Positions 13,701-25,818 of a DNA stretch of 64,000 nucleotides are shown here, piece by piece. The number at the start of each line of letters is the position of its first letter. Position 1 is the stretch's first letter. Origin of the DNA: Spirometra erinaceieuropaei (taxonomy: Eukaryota; Platyhelminthes; Cestoda; Diphyllobothriidea; Diphyllobothriidae); contig CACRXP010000012.1 of NCBI GenBank assembly GCA_902702965.1, positions 1,797,840 through 1,861,839 on the forward strand, read 5' to 3'. The position numbers and the translations under genes were made by a program. The notes under the pieces were generated by a model. It searched no databases. It saw nothing but the letters and a program-made list of their open reading frames with translations, and had not been told where the DNA came from.

Positions 13701-16700
13701 GTTGGATCCGTCTTAAGAAAGCCCGTGACACCAACGGTACTAGATCCGGCAATAACCAAGGACCTGGCAGATTGTTCACCCGAACATCGTGGAGTTCAGG
13801 CCTCTCCACTGGACCAACAAGAACTGACTGCTCGCATCAGTGAATGGTGGCAGCAGTAAGTTCCTGAGAAGAATGCTTTTATTTCCTGGTCTATTACGTC
13901 CCCACGCTATTACATAATTCGTAACGACAGATAACTCAGGGCGTTATTTACCTCTGTTTTTCGCCTGGTCACTCAGGGTTACTGTGAGGAGGGGACAAGT
14001 TCCCTGGAATTGTCCTGGCTTGACCCTTTCCTAATAACAATCGAACACACATCAACTTCGCCTCCAGCTCGACCCTTTGACCTGTCGAATTCGCATTGTG
14101 TTTAGAAATGGCCGCATCTTCCAGTCCGTGTCAAAATGGACTAAACAATTACGAGACATGCATTTCCTTCACGGTTACATGTCAAGATTCCAAGGTCTAC
14201 CTAGTACCATTGAAAGGATTCAATAGTCGAATCGCAACGCGCCATCTGGTTTGTTTCCATTCTTGCTTGCCATACGGGATGCATGAAGTGTTAACCAAGT
14301 GGGCCTAATGAGGACCGCACGCCGTTGCCTTGTTTGTTGTGCGTTTGACGGTTTTGTCCCTGCTACGAAACGCTTTGTCCGCCATTCCGGTAATGGTATT
14401 TGAACGCGTTGGAAATGGCCTACAGTACTGGTCTTAAGGACTATTGCTGCGCTATCAGTTGTACGCGATAATGGCCGACGTTCCGCCCACTCGCCATGAA
14501 CTCGCGCATACAGCTGCATCCTCGTCCCTTTGTTATACATAATTGGCCAGCCCAAGCCTCCTGGACTTCCGCTTTAATTTTTTGGGCAATCTTATCACAG
14601 GACAAAGGACAATTCCTCATATAGGCACATCCTCCTTGATGCATACACTAACAAGTCCGGAAATCCTTGCATAGTTTATTATTGTGATCGGAAGATCGTT
14701 GCCGATCCATCTGACAGTCAGCTATTCACGAATGAAGGCGAATTCTAGGTGTGTGTAGAAGAAGATGGGTGGTCGAGCTTTCGAACTAGTGCAGTAGTCC
14801 ATCGTCAGAGATAGTAGCAGTAACAGAACAAGGGTCAGTTCTAGGGTTCGCAAGCCAATCATCGACCGAGGGCGCAAGACTGGAGGTGACTGCACAGGGC
14901 TCTGTACGCCGGCGCCAGATCGACAAATAGATCGACTGGGTTCTCATCCGAGGCCCAGGCTTCAACCAATCCTCGGCTTGTTTTGTTTCCGACGTGGGTG
15001 ACTATTTTGGTGGCTACAAAGTTAAATTCATGACCCTTTTCGTAGGTGTGGGCGGCCACTTGTGATAGTGCGTGCCACGTCGCACAACCAGCCCATGTTC
15101 GTGTATGCGCGATCCAAACTTGCGTCCAGTCTGAAATGTGTAGTTGCAAGGACAATTTTGGCACTGGATGCGATACCATGATCCAGATTTCCCCTCAGAC
15201 TTTAACCGGTCATTGATTTTCGTGGCCTTACTGCGCGTGGTGGCTTTGGGGCGGTGTGCAATTCCAACACCTAGCTCCGCATCTATTTTGCACTCTAACT
15301 ACTACAAGCAAAGTTTGTTGCTGATGTTTCTTCTGCCTAATTTACAGTATAATGTTGTAAAGCACGAATTTTTTGATGTGAACTTGTCCTTAACCTTAAT
15401 AAAGCGTCCAAAGTTGTAAGATTCCTTCAATGCACGTTATCGTTGAGCGTCCAGAAATGGAGATTCATTGTATACACTGCCCCGCCCTATCTGCCTCTTT
15501 CCGTCGACCAGGACCCTAACCGTCTGCCACCGCCAACTGTCGGACTATCTACGCTATGCCGGCGACCTTGAAAGTCTCATTAACACACGTGCGGCCACCT
15601 TGCGCATCTTCAGCTCTCCGCCCTCCGACGATCCCTCAGCCCCCACCTCTGCCCCCTCTTCCGAGGCCCTCAGAGCCCGTGCTCTTGGTCGCAGTGTTGA
15701 TCTCTGGTCGGAACTCTATCAGCCCATTTTCATGGCTCATTTGGAGGTTAGTCAGCTGCTTGGTTTCATCCATCGCCCGCCCCCCCCCCCTAAAAGAACA
15801 CAGTGTAAATTAAGTGCCATGAAGTGTTGACAGGAAGATTGAGGTTAGAACTCTGTTAAGCGGACTGACAGCGGTTTTGCCGGACTCTCAGAACAACCTA
15901 GCTCCATTCTACAGTGGCATAGCCTGAGGATAGAAAACCTGCCTAGTAGAAATGGGATCGGTTGTGGTTGTGGCCTGCCATTGGTGTGGCTAGAAAAGTT
16001 TTCTGCAAAACGGTCTACGCAGGCCACCTTCACAACTTCAGCCCCTAATATTCTCAACCTTAAGGGATGTTATTCAGCCTATTCATACTGTACTTGTTTC
16101 ACTTTCAAGGTTCTGTTAAGTTACCGCCTTGACAGATCTTTTAACAGCATTTAATGATTATGTCGCCTCCCCCCTTCATTTTACCAAACAGTCAAACGTT
16201 TGCCTTCTCGTTACCCTGTTAATCCCAATCCGCTTGTCGCTTATCCCTGCTCCTTCTCCCCCTCCCTTATGTAGACGCTTTTGGAAAAGCAGTTGGGAAG
16301 CATTTTCACCGATTGGCGTGAATCCGTCCTTTCTGTTGCCAAATCGCTCGACGACACTGACGAATCCAACCCTACTGACAAGGTTAGCTGCCTGTTATAA
16401 CCCAGCGCTTCGGCCCGTTTCTCTGATTTTTAGCACAATCTTGCTTTATTCAGTGAACAAGCAGTCTGGTATGAGAACGGTTTTAGTGTACTTCTGTACT
16501 TCATTGGTGATTTTATTTAAAACACTCGTCTGACAGACTTTTAAACCATGGCACAGTTACAGGCGACAGTCAGAGGTCATTTTAGGCACGCGAGGCTGGT
16601 TGGTCCTTGGCGAGTTTAGCAGTTGTTGACTGCCTTTCTTCTTTCCTTCTTCCATTGCATTACGTTCGCTTGACGTCGCTACAGGCCTCAGAAGTTGGGG

Positions 16701-19700
16701 CTTTTAGTGCCCCCTCTGTCGGAGGGGTTTCGGGAAAGGAGAATGAGTCGTGCCCTGTGCGTCAAAATACAATTCTTATATTCTCTGTATACTTCTTCCG
16801 CAGTCTCCGTCTCACGACTTGGAAGTCGACCTCTCCCGCTTCGTCTGGTGTCCCCCCGCCTCCTCCACAGCACCCAGTATCTTCTCAGAACTGATTGTTG
16901 ACGCGCGGCAACCATCATCAGCGGTGGCATCCCTCCCGCAGCCTCCGTTGGCCTCGCGCGACCTTTCGGAGTCCATGGGTGTAACCTTTTTCGCCTGTCT
17001 CACGGGCAGACAGGACCTCCTGCCACCACCTACGCCATTGCCAGCTCCCTCCACCAATCAGGATGGGAGTTCCCACTTGCCGGAGACCGTCACATCCGGC
17101 AGCCTGCCGACCCACCTTGTCTGGAGACTGCAACGCCTTCTGGAGTCTGCCCTGAGCTCCAGAAGTCGTGACCTGAATGGGCGTCGGCTGGAGTCGCGGT
17201 CATCTGCCACGTGTGTGAAACAGGAGTTGAATCAGCGATTGCACCTCTACACACCGGAGATTATTAAGTAAGTTCGGCTAGGGCCAAGGGGTGGACGAGA
17301 AGGCCCTCCTCTCAATGCCTTCTGAGGTTACTTTGGGAGATCCTGTGTGTGTGTGTGCAGTTGGGAAAACCTTTCATTTGCAGGTGTTACATCTCACATG
17401 TCTCCTAGAGTAGGATTACAAACGCGCGCAGCAAAAGTAGCCGTCAGATGACATTCTTGTCCCCCGAAATTGTAAGGCAGAGCAGTAGGAGAAGGAGAGA
17501 GGTTCGAAGTACTAAAGTATGACGATATAGACATCCTGTTATTTGACACAGTTTTATATGAACTACCATGTCTCCCAAGTTCTCAAAGCGTTCCTAAGGT
17601 CTCGTCGTTTTTACTCCCCCCCGTCCCCCCCCCCTAGAAATTGCAAAGCAGAATCAGCATTTTCGTCCCGTCTGAACACAATGCAGCCCCTCAAAAGGCC
17701 TGGTTCACGCGATTTCGTTGGAGTTTTTCCTTACTTCGTCTACAATCGTTTGTCAGGTGAAAGTAGCAGGCCGAAATCCCAAGCCCGTGAGGTTACTCAC
17801 TGAGTTCAGGTCGCTGAGACTGTTGATCGGAAGTTGCACTAGATCACATCGACTCCACGCGACTCTGCGCATTTGGTGGTGGCGTAAGCGGTGTCTTTTT
17901 GACAATGCCTCAGGAGGTCAGTTTACATTGGTGGAGGGGCGCTCACCATTCGTCCTTACGGAACTCACTTGTCTCGTTTTGCCTTACGCGCAATCTCTCG
18001 AGCCTAGCCGGCAGCCGCGCATGATATAGACAGTATGTTATTACCGACAAAGACAAGGGAGACTGGAATGGCCATTTTTGGCTTATTAGCCGTCGTCAGT
18101 CAGTCATACTCAACCCTGAAGTGTGGAACACCTGGGTCTCGGTCCCGCGACCTGTTAGTTAGAAGTCCAATGCCTCTAACCACTGAGCCACGGACCCGTC
18201 GTCCACACTTCGGAATTGGGTTTGACTGACTGACGACGGCTGATAAGCCAGAAATGGCCATTCCAGTCTCCCTTGACTTTGTCGGTAATAACATTCGTCA
18301 GTTTGCATCCTAGAATAGCAGTAACTAGAATGTCGGACTGATAACCAAAAGAGCGCGGGATTGGGCCTCACGAATGACTGGCTGATGACGGTACATAAAC
18401 CAGAAATAGTCACACCAGTTGCCCTTGTCCTTGTCGGCAATCTCATTCTGTCTATATTATTAGTCGCTGTGCGACTGTTTTCTGGGCTCGATGTGGTGCC
18501 CCGAAACGCAGCTGGGCGTGCAGGTCCCGAAACAGGATCTCTGAGCGCCCTCCACCATAGCACACACTTTCTGGAATAGTACTTGCATGTTAGAGGCATA
18601 GGGTCATCTGTCGCCACGGGCATACTGCGTAACATCGTAATGGGATAAACTTACAGAGCTGACAATTTAGCCCGTAGTTGTGCGATTTTGAGCTGTTGGC
18701 AAAGCGCCGACTGCACACTTTTAATCCTAAATACTTTCCGACCCGTCTGTTCTTCGGGGCAAGTCTTTACGCCTCTTCTCTCCTTTTTAGGATTTGTGAA
18801 CGATTTGATAAAGGGTTGTGCGATACCATTGGCCTTGCTGTGTCAGGCGCTAAACGCGATGAGGAACTGGTGTGGAAATTAATTCTTGATGTCGTGCAGA
18901 GGCTTCTTCAGAGGTGAACCCTTGAGCCCTTCATGCCATTTCAAAGGTTTTACGATTAGTGACTTTTTTGAGGTAGTATCCCATGAAACCATTCATTACA
19001 CGCATCAATTGATAACAAAAATCCTGGGAAATCTGATATTGACGGTGCATGTGTTGCCATCAAAAACGACGGCTCCAGAGTATGCCTAAAAGGTTTGTCT
19101 ACTTTCGTAACTCTTCTTTCTACATGTTCTCATAGTTTAAAAAACTGGTGGCTAACTACAGACATCAGTTTATCGTAAAGGAATGTACTCAGAGTTCAGC
19201 CTTTATTGCTTAAGTAACTATTTGGTCTTTTACAAATGGAGTTCTGTCAACAGCTTTCTACTCTATCGAAGTTATCGAGCTGTTTTAGCAGGATATACAG
19301 TAGGTGGGCTAACTCAAAAAATTTCAACCGAAATTCCGAAATGCGTTTTCGTTTCGAAAAGATTAATGAATTAGGGTTGTAAAACCAGTCAGCTTGCAAC
19401 ATAATTCTGTAATATTTCAGTTACGCCAGGATGCCGGCTTTCGAATGAACTTCCCTCCGGCTGCTTGCAAAATCTACACTCTAAAAAACGATAACTTAAT
19501 TAGCATGGATTTTTCTCATTGATTTTCGATGTTCTCACAAGTCAGATTTTATTTCATAGAAAACATGCATAAAAATATTAATTCTTTTACTCATTCGGTA
19601 GAAAAGTGCGTCTTCTTCTAATTTCATGCTCCAGGGAGAGACATAATTCAGTTTTAAAACAGTTTCTAATTGTGGGACTTTTAAATACCGTGAAATGGCC

Positions 19701-22356
19701 GTTCCTAAATCGCCATGTTTCTGCATTTACCTATGTGGCTTGTAAAGTTAATAATATGGATCAAACCCACCGCTAAGTTTTATGAACCCTATATAGTCCC
19801 CCTTTATTACCGTAGAGAAATGTGTAGTTTTCCGTACGCGGAAAATATACGGCTTGCAGTTTGGAAACCCTGAATCCAAAAATAACGGTAGAGCGGGTTC
19901 AAAATCATTCGGGAATAAGAAAATTTTTTAAAAACCGAATTATACCCTTCTTTCGAGTATCAAATTGAAATAAGAGGTAATTTTCTACCGAATGAGCCAG
20001 AGAATGAATTTTTTCAATGCATTTTTCCGTGAAATATAATTGAATTTTTAAGGGTAACGAAAATTTACGAGAAAAATCCATTTCGTTACAGAGTGGTAGT
20101 TTTTGCATGAAACCGGAGGGAAGTTCTTTTGAATGCCGGCATCCTGAGGTAACTGAAATATCATAGAATTATGTTGCAGACCGACTAGTTCTTCAACCCT
20201 ACTTAGTTTGGAGGTGACTCCACGCGTCGGTCATCCGACGAGTATTTCATTTAGGTACTGTTTGGTCGTCTCATCACACGGAGATATGTCTCTCGGTTGA
20301 TTTGGGCACCGTTTAGTGACACGTCCGTGCCGTGTTCGTCCTATTGGTGTTCGCGGAGGTACCAGATTTCGTGGTCCTCTTATCGGACTTTGAAGATTGA
20401 GGTGACTTCAGCTGCCACCACGACTTCATTCAGCCCCCCCCCCTCTGCACACAGGTGCTCAAAATCTTTTACGGTACAGCCATCTGACGTGGTTTCATTG
20501 GCTCTCCGCAAGTAAAGTGAAGGCGAAGAAGGCTTGAATTAATTGCCTCCTATCTCCTTGTAGGTTTGAAGCGTTCTCTCAAGAATTTCTTACCTCCTCC
20601 GAGCATGTCTCATCTGAAGCCTCCGGAGACTCAACAAGCGGGCAAGTGAAGAGTCGTGGATCCTTCTTTATAGCACGAGCTCTTCTTGCCGTCTTGGACG
20701 CCTGTCCGGGACTTGGTGCGGCCATTGTGTCTGCAACCTGTCGCCTTGAAGCTGCAAACGCCGAAGTAACTGCCGGTGTTCCTGCCAAGTCGTAAGTGTC
20801 GAGGATTTTCCACATATGCTTGTGGCACTTTATCGTCATCTTCCTCTCGACAGGCGTCACAACCGCCTGCCTTTTTGTAAATTAAGCTCTAGCATTCATA
20901 GTCGTTGAAACTTTCCACCCGACAGCTGCCAGCTCGAAACTTGAAAGGCCCGAAGAATGGGCACAGTTCTCTGTCAGGGATCTGTTCCCTCCAAGTGCAC
21001 CTGTTTAACTCGTGTACACACTAACTGGACAGCAGTTGCTCGTCCTATTTTCTGCATTGTCGATTATGGTTGTTTTCTCTGATAGGCATGCTCTTTTGGG
21101 GCATTGCTTGAGCCACGAAGTTTTCGTTACCTGTTACTGTCAGAAATTACCGTCTGTTGTCCGGCGCGACCACTACTGGCGGTTGCAGGATTCTGACTTT
21201 GGCGTCTGACAAGTAAACAGTCATAGATCGGTAGTGGTAGTGATGTCAAGGCGCAGAAGATTTCAGCCTGAAAACGAATGACGGATGAAATACCATAAAA
21301 TCCCATTAGGGCGACTGTGAACTGTCACTGGATGAGTTCCCTTGCCACCGCTGCTTCAGATCCTAGGCATCCAAACAAATGCCACGTGCGCTTGTTGGGA
21401 ACTCATATGCACTCTCTCCATCCTGTCGAATTTTGTTTCCCCCTCTCATTCTCTCAGGTACACTGTTCTGGCTGACATTCCACGCCTTCGCCAGGTCTGG
21501 TTGGACGCCAGTCAGCGTCTGCGGTCTATCGCAGCCCAGCTTAGCTTCGCGGCAATAGTTCAGGCCACGATTCACGATGCGGGCGGAAGGACGGGTGGGC
21601 TGACTCCCGCCTTCTCCCAGCGTCTTCTCTCCGCCCTCCTCCATGACGGAACTGGTGAGGACAAGCAGGCACCGGGTAGCCACGAGGATTCCCAGCATCT
21701 TCTGGACGGGCTTGGGTTGGATGCGTCCTTGCTGGGCATTTCTTCAGTGAGTTCTGGTGTCGTCTCCAGTTGGCTGTTGTAGATTTCCGTAAAACAGTCA
21801 TCTTAGACCCTGACCGCATGTTAATGACCGCTTAGGATTATGTGCGTGCATTACGAGAGCATGATTGGTGATAGAATTTATAGTAATAGTAGTACTAAAA
21901 GTAATAGCACCAGCGACAGCAGCAGCAGATTTGGTGATACTGGCGGCAGCAGTCGTAGCAGAGCTAGTATTATTCGCAGTAGTATTGACAGCAACGGCAC
22001 CAACAGTAGTAATAACGGCATAAGTAACAATAGTAGCAATTGCATCAACAATATTTGCAGTACTGGTGGCGGCGGCGGTGTTATTATTATTATTATTAGT
22101 AGTAGTAGTAGTAGTAGTAATAGTAGTAGTAGTAGTTGCTGTTTTTGTAGAGATAGAATTAGTAGTCGTGGCAGTGGTAGTAGTAGCGGTAGTGGTGGTA
22201 GTAGTGGCAGTATTAGTAGTAGTTGTTGTAGTGATAGGATCAGTAGTCGTGGTAGTAGTAGTAGTATCGGCAGCAGTAGTAGTAGTGCTAGTAGTAGTGG
22301 TAGTAGTAGTAGTAGTAGTAGTAGTAGTATCGGCAGCAGTAGTGGTAGTAGTAGTG

Positions 22357-22432
<76 letters not shown>

Positions 22433-22446
22433 CGGCAGCAGTAGTG

Positions 22447-22477
<31 letters not shown>

Positions 22478-22573
22478 CAGTAGTAGTAGTAGCAGTAGTA
22501 GTAGTAGTAGTAGTAGTGGCAGTATTAGTAGTAGAACTAGTAGTAGTTGTAGCTGTATTCGTAGCAGAAGTAT

Positions 22574-22604
<31 letters not shown>

Positions 22605-25600
22605 CGTAGTAGTAATAGTTGTTGTTGTTGTTGTTGTAATTTGACTCGTGGCGTTTTCGATGCTCTCGCCACCGCTCGCGTTAAGTAGGAACCACAACGG
22701 TAGCAGGAAAAGAAACATTTTTTGACACTTAAGTTGCACAATTCTTGTTTCCGGCACCACTTTTCCCATTTCAATGTCAGTTTCCTTTACAGTACTGGTT
22801 TTGTATGCACCTCCAATCCGTCGCTATTATAGTACCATGCTCGGAATATCCGAACCTCCCCCCCCCTTTGATAATTCACCTGCACCCTTGGGTTTCAGGT
22901 TTGGTCTGAAATTGTCATGAAATCCGACGAGCTGGATATCCGATCAAAGCCTGGTGACGCTTTGACTGATGTTCTTGAAGACGCTGTCGCCGTCCTGCGG
23001 ACCCCCTCTCGACCGACCTGGCTTCTTCATGAATCACTTCTCTCCTCAGCTCGACGTCTGACTAGCCTCACCATGCATCTCTTTCCGCGGTAGCTACGTC
23101 TTTTCCGTGTTTCTGCATCATTCCCTACTACCATAATTTTGTTCGCCCTATGCAAATTTCTGTTGGTCACAGTGCGTTGCTCGTCCTCTACCGCAAGACC
23201 ATTCTTCACGTAAAAATTGGAAGCGTGCACGATGTCCCTAGTATTAGTATTTAGAGAGGATGTTTCGTGCATGCTGTCTATAGGATATAAGTTATAAGAA
23301 TATAAGTTCTAGAACGCATCTGAAGTCCTTGGAAAAATTGTGCTATCCAAGCAAACATTTTTAATGTATGATTTTTGCAGCTGGCGGAAATAGGCGCATT
23401 TAAGTTAGAATTGGGGTGTTAACTAATTATCCTAGGGTTATGCTGCCCGTTGGTCAATACTGTGACTCGTTCCCGTAAGTAATCCTTTCCGAACAAAATC
23501 ACATTTCAGAATTTCATCTTGATTATTTTCGTCATCTACTGTAAGTGCTGGAAAACATGCGAGTTCCGGGTACTTAAGTTACATAAGAAGATAGTTACTG
23601 AGGCTTAGTTTGTTCCTTCGACGCGAGATCATCGCCAGGCACAGCGGACGCTTCCTTGTCGATCTATGTTTAACTAACGCCCGCTAGGAGATATCCTCGA
23701 CCGTTTTGTTGCAGAGTTCACTGAGCGGACGCAAGTTAATGTCTGCCGACTGAGTTATCGATCGAACGCTGTGTTTCTTGCATTTGACGTGAGAGGTTGT
23801 CGTTTTGTCAGGAGAGTGGGAGGTCGAACGAGTGGCCACCAAGGAAAGGTGATTTTTTTGTCGTACAGCAGCCAGTCTAGACTTGCTTATCGGTCTCACC
23901 AGCATAATTTGTTCAGCCATACTTGTATCCTATCCGCTAACTGTCGCCAAATTTTATTGCCGGCTGATGACGGCTAACGGGCCAGAAATGGCCATTTCAG
24001 TTTTCCTTTGTCTTTGTCGGCAATACCATAATGGCATTATTGACAAATTCATATTCATATTGACCCAACTGTAAAAAACTCGGCTCCTCGGTGTGATTCG
24101 AACCCACGCAGTAAGGGGAAGGCTTTAGTACAGCCGGTACAATAATTAATATTACAACCCCACCTAAGTAATCATTTCCAGCCGAAACCACATTTCGAAA
24201 TGTCGACTAGCATTTCATGAGATTGGCCGGATCACAGCTATCGCGGTTATTTTGTTGTCGAAGTTGTTCATAGCCAGTAGTCAGTAAAATCGGCCGATGC
24301 GTTTATGTCCGCAGACAGTCATTCCATATCCCAAGTATTCTGGTAGGGAGCCGACTACCTCATGCGCTATCTGTTTTGGCCGACTGCGAACTCCCTCCCA
24401 AACTATGCAAATGACTGCACTTCATGCTGATTGTATATAACTGCACTTAAATTTTCACATGTATATTGAAATGACCGCCTGCCGCACCCTTCGCAGTCCC
24501 GCACTGTAAGAACGTTTTCCGTGAAAAAATATGTTACTGACAAAATTATAGTAAGATGTGCATTTAACATTTATATTTTATGTACCGTTTTCAATAGGGT
24601 CATCAAGGGCATTGCATATTACCCTAAAATACACTATTATTATTATTATTATTATAAATACTGAGAGACTTTGGGTCGAAAATGCACAATCTCGGCGCAT
24701 AAGTGAGAGGAATCGAATTCGTTGTTGGCATAGTCCGAATTCCCACCATTCTCGTCAGTCATTGTTGATTTTGCTCTATTCAGACTCACCCACCCACCAT
24801 AGGCATAAATTCTAGTCATGTTTGTAGTTATGACCTCAGTCATTAATGTGAGAGACGGCCGCCCTCAATTCCAATCAGCGCTTTTGTGGTTGTTCAAACG
24901 TTTACTTTGGTTTTTAGCTGTGAACTGGGCGACTCCTTTAGTCTGCTCCTTGCAAAGGCTCACCTGGATGCCTACACCTCGGTCTGTGATAGTCTGGACG
25001 CCCTCCAGCCGTCAGCCGACGCCTCCAACCTCGGATCCCCGCGGTCTTCCGCTCTCACACAGCCTAGAGCTCTACAGCTAATCTTTGACGTGCGCTTCCT
25101 TCTCCGTCTCCTTGTGTGGCCATTGCTGGGCTCACCTGCTGCTGGTGAGGGTGGGGGTCGCGGCCCCCGCAGCCCTCAGATCGCCCAACGCGCCAGCGAA
25201 GTGAGCACCCAGGGCCAGCACCTTCTGACCCGCCTGGAACGGGCTGTGGATCCCTTTGATCTTGAGATGAGCGCATCACGCATGAACAGCGATATCACCC
25301 GAGCAGTCACCGCGGTCTCCTGCCTCTACGGCATCCTAGTGCCGCAGTCATCGCCCGCTCTCACGGGACTGGATGTGGGTGCCGGCGTCGGGACTGCCAC
25401 CAAAGTGGAGGAGGAGGTGCCCTTTCTGGCTCTTCTGCCAAACTCGCTGCCCTTGGATTCGACCCAGGCGCCGGCGGAGGCACCGGATGGCGAGAGTGGC
25501 GACCGTGGTAGACGCGCAGTTAACTTTGCTCTGTTGCCCTTCTCTATATCCTCGATGCGTCCGCCACCAGCGCGGTTAGCAAAGGTCCAGCAACCGTCAC

Positions 25601-25818
25601 CCGCACCCACCGGAGGAATAGAGGTACTTACTGGCTGGGTGCCACGTTTCCGAATCGAAACGTACTTGCTGCTGGAGCCTGCTATGAATGTTTACTTTGT
25701 TTATGCGTTGACGCGCCTTCTTTGCATAGAGCAGCAACTCACCAGTTTGCCCCTTTTATCGGAGTTTGTTGTATGTTGGTTCGGAAGGAACGTGTTCAAC
25801 TTTGACGAGTCCAGCTAG
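9989..25818 (+). CDS. COG1: Conserved oligomeric Golgi complex subunit 1 (16 exons)
   Basis: COG1 is a lobe A subunit of the COG tether, which captures retrograde vesicles at the Golgi. Exons: 9989-10062, 10102-10213, 10249-10328, 10382-10457, 10496-10717, 12444-12530, 13279-13513, 13627-13855, 15512-15746, 16275-16382, 16804-17267, 18791-18913, 20564-20791, 21458-21746, 22899-23089, 24918-25818. Every junction is GT..AG and all phases agree, giving about 1217 residues against roughly 980 in human. Family signatures in order: ENKKVEL..VGERHRDIIEASDSI near residues 28-50, AQLKLLLDVPE near 103, LLGRHL near 125, ALSALTVLE near 190, RALQL.FDVRF near 970, VDPFDLEMS near 1028, and FALLPFSISSMR near 1120. 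Signatures and order fit vertebrate COG1 recalled from memory. Extra length comes from Ser/Pro-rich inserts in exons 9, 11 and 16. Confidence 0.92.
10911..10963 (+). repeat. (CTC)n microsatellite in COG1 intron 5
   Basis: About 17 near-perfect CTC/TCC units lie 200 bp after the exon 5 donor. The serine-repeat ORF read through it is an artefact. Confidence 0.9.
11799..11965 (+). mobile_element. tRNA-derived SINE, 5'-truncated copy
   Basis: This copy lacks the tRNA-like head and begins inside the body at GGCCATTCCAGTCTCC, then runs through TTTGTCGATAAT, CCGCTGTGCGGCTGCTGG, GAGTTCCGTAAGAACGATCG and GGTGAGCG to CCATTGTATA. It lies directly upstream of a complete copy in the same orientation, within COG1 intron 5. 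Confidence 0.7.
11985..12250 (+). mobile_element. tRNA-derived SINE, full-length copy with pol III boxes
   Basis: The head is tRNA-like, with an A-box-like TGGCCCAGCGG at 11991-12001 and a B-box-like GAGTTCGAGCC at 12034-12044, about 33 nt apart. A family-specific body follows (GGCTGATGACGGCTAATGAG, CCAGTCTCCCTTGTCTTTG), ending in GATCGGTGAGCACCC. The head's shape and the GGACTT..AA anticodon region in sister copies hint at a tRNA-Arg(UCU)-like ancestor; that is inference. It lies in COG1 intron 5. Confidence 0.75.
14762..15225 (-). mobile_element. Penelope-like element fragment, GIY-YIG endonuclease end
   Basis: Minus-strand reading gives a diverged GIY-YIG endonuclease: WYRIQCQNC at about 15180, then NYTFQTGRK and SRIHEH, then, after a frameshift, SQVAAHTYEKGHEFNF and VEAWASDENPVDL. 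Spaced cysteines before the YIG-like block are typical of PLE endonucleases. The 3' end carries a CTGACGA..GAAA hairpin motif (14775-14808). No reverse transcriptase was found upstream, so the copy is 5'-truncated. It sits antisense in COG1 intron 8. Confidence 0.75.
14775..14808 (-). ncRNA. Hammerhead-ribozyme-like motif at PLE 3' end
   Basis: Minus-strand CTGACGA, one extra T, a 6-bp stem GGACTA/TAGTTC (one G-U) closing a 6-nt loop, then GAAA and GCTC. The order CUGANGA-stem-GAAA is that of a hammerhead core, and PLEs are known to carry such ribozymes. The unpaired T after CTGACGA and the missing flanking stem make activity uncertain. Confidence 0.35.
17931..18201 (-). mobile_element. tRNA-derived SINE, near full-length, minus strand
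   Basis: Read on the minus strand, it starts with a tRNA-like head (CCGTGGCTCAGTGGTTAGAG, GGACTTCTAAC), passes through the family body and ends at GAGCGCCCCTCC. The B-box region is mutated (GGGACCGAGACC). It lies head-to-head with the plus-strand fragment that follows, in COG1 intron 11. Confidence 0.75.
18202..18560 (+). mobile_element. Two tRNA-SINE body fragments in tandem
   Basis: 18202-18300 (GACTGACTGACGACGGCTGA through TTTGTCGGTAATAACATTC) and 18361-18560 (GACTGGCTGATGACGG through GCTGTGCGACTG to GAGCGCCCTCC) are two plus-strand body copies without tRNA heads. With the minus-strand copy before them they make an inverted-repeat cluster. Confidence 0.65.
19298..20207. mobile_element. 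Foldback element with long inverted arms, copy 1 (right end truncated)
   Basis: The left end TA|CAGTAGGTGGGCTAACTC begins a unit whose two halves are near inverted complements. For example, AGGATGCCGGCTTTCGAATG at 19427 mirrors GAATGCCGGCATCCT at 20132, GAACTTCCCTCCGG at 19448 mirrors CCGGAGGGAAGTTC at 20113, and CTCATTCGGTAGAAAA at 19590 mirrors TTTTCTACCGAATGAG at 19980. Arms are about 400 bp each. There is no transposase ORF, so it is non-autonomous. TA flanks suggest Tc1/mariner mobilisation. It lies in COG1 intron 12. Confidence 0.75.
21880..22645 (+). repeat. Giant imperfect (AGT)n trinucleotide tract in COG1 intron 14
   Basis: About 760 bp of AGT/GGT/AGC/ATT triplets hold frame almost without slippage. 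The core (22080-22540) is nearly pure TAG repeat, and both edges are degenerate. All three forward and several reverse frames stay open, giving spurious poly-Ser, poly-Val, poly-Thr and poly-Leu ORFs. The tract lies between exons 14 (ends 21746) and 15 (starts 22899) and is spliced out. Confidence 0.9.
23961..24030 (+). mobile_element. tRNA-SINE body fragment
   Basis: A 70-bp piece of the SINE body (GGCTGATGACGGCTAACGG, AAATGGCCATTTCAG, TTTGTCTTTGTCGGCAATA) in COG1 intron 15, without head or tail. Confidence 0.6.
24638..24658 (+). repeat. (ATT)n microsatellite
   Basis: About six ATT units in COG1 intron 15. Confidence 0.7.
24918..25818 (+). CDS. COG1: COG1 terminal exon
   Basis: This is the longest exon of the gene, starting after a TTTTTAG acceptor with the base that completes the codon begun in exon 15. 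It carries the C-terminal COG1 signatures RALQL.FDVRF, VDPFDLEMS and FALLPFSISSMR, separated by low-complexity Gly/Ala/Pro stretches at about 25140-25180 and 25370-25500. A GT at 25624 could be a donor, which would drop the last 64 residues in favour of an unseen exon. Reading straight through to TAG at 25816-25818 is the simpler choice. The last 64 residues show no similarity I recognise. Confidence 0.75.

Noticed and set aside
20579..20860. 93-codon minus-strand ORF
   Set aside because: It is the antisense shadow of COG1 exon 13 at 20564-20791, whose plus-strand reading is conserved and in phase.
21798..22774. Long poly-Thr, poly-Ser, poly-Leu and poly-Val ORFs
   Set aside because: All are readings of one trinucleotide tract on both strands, inside a COG1 intron bounded by well-supported exons.
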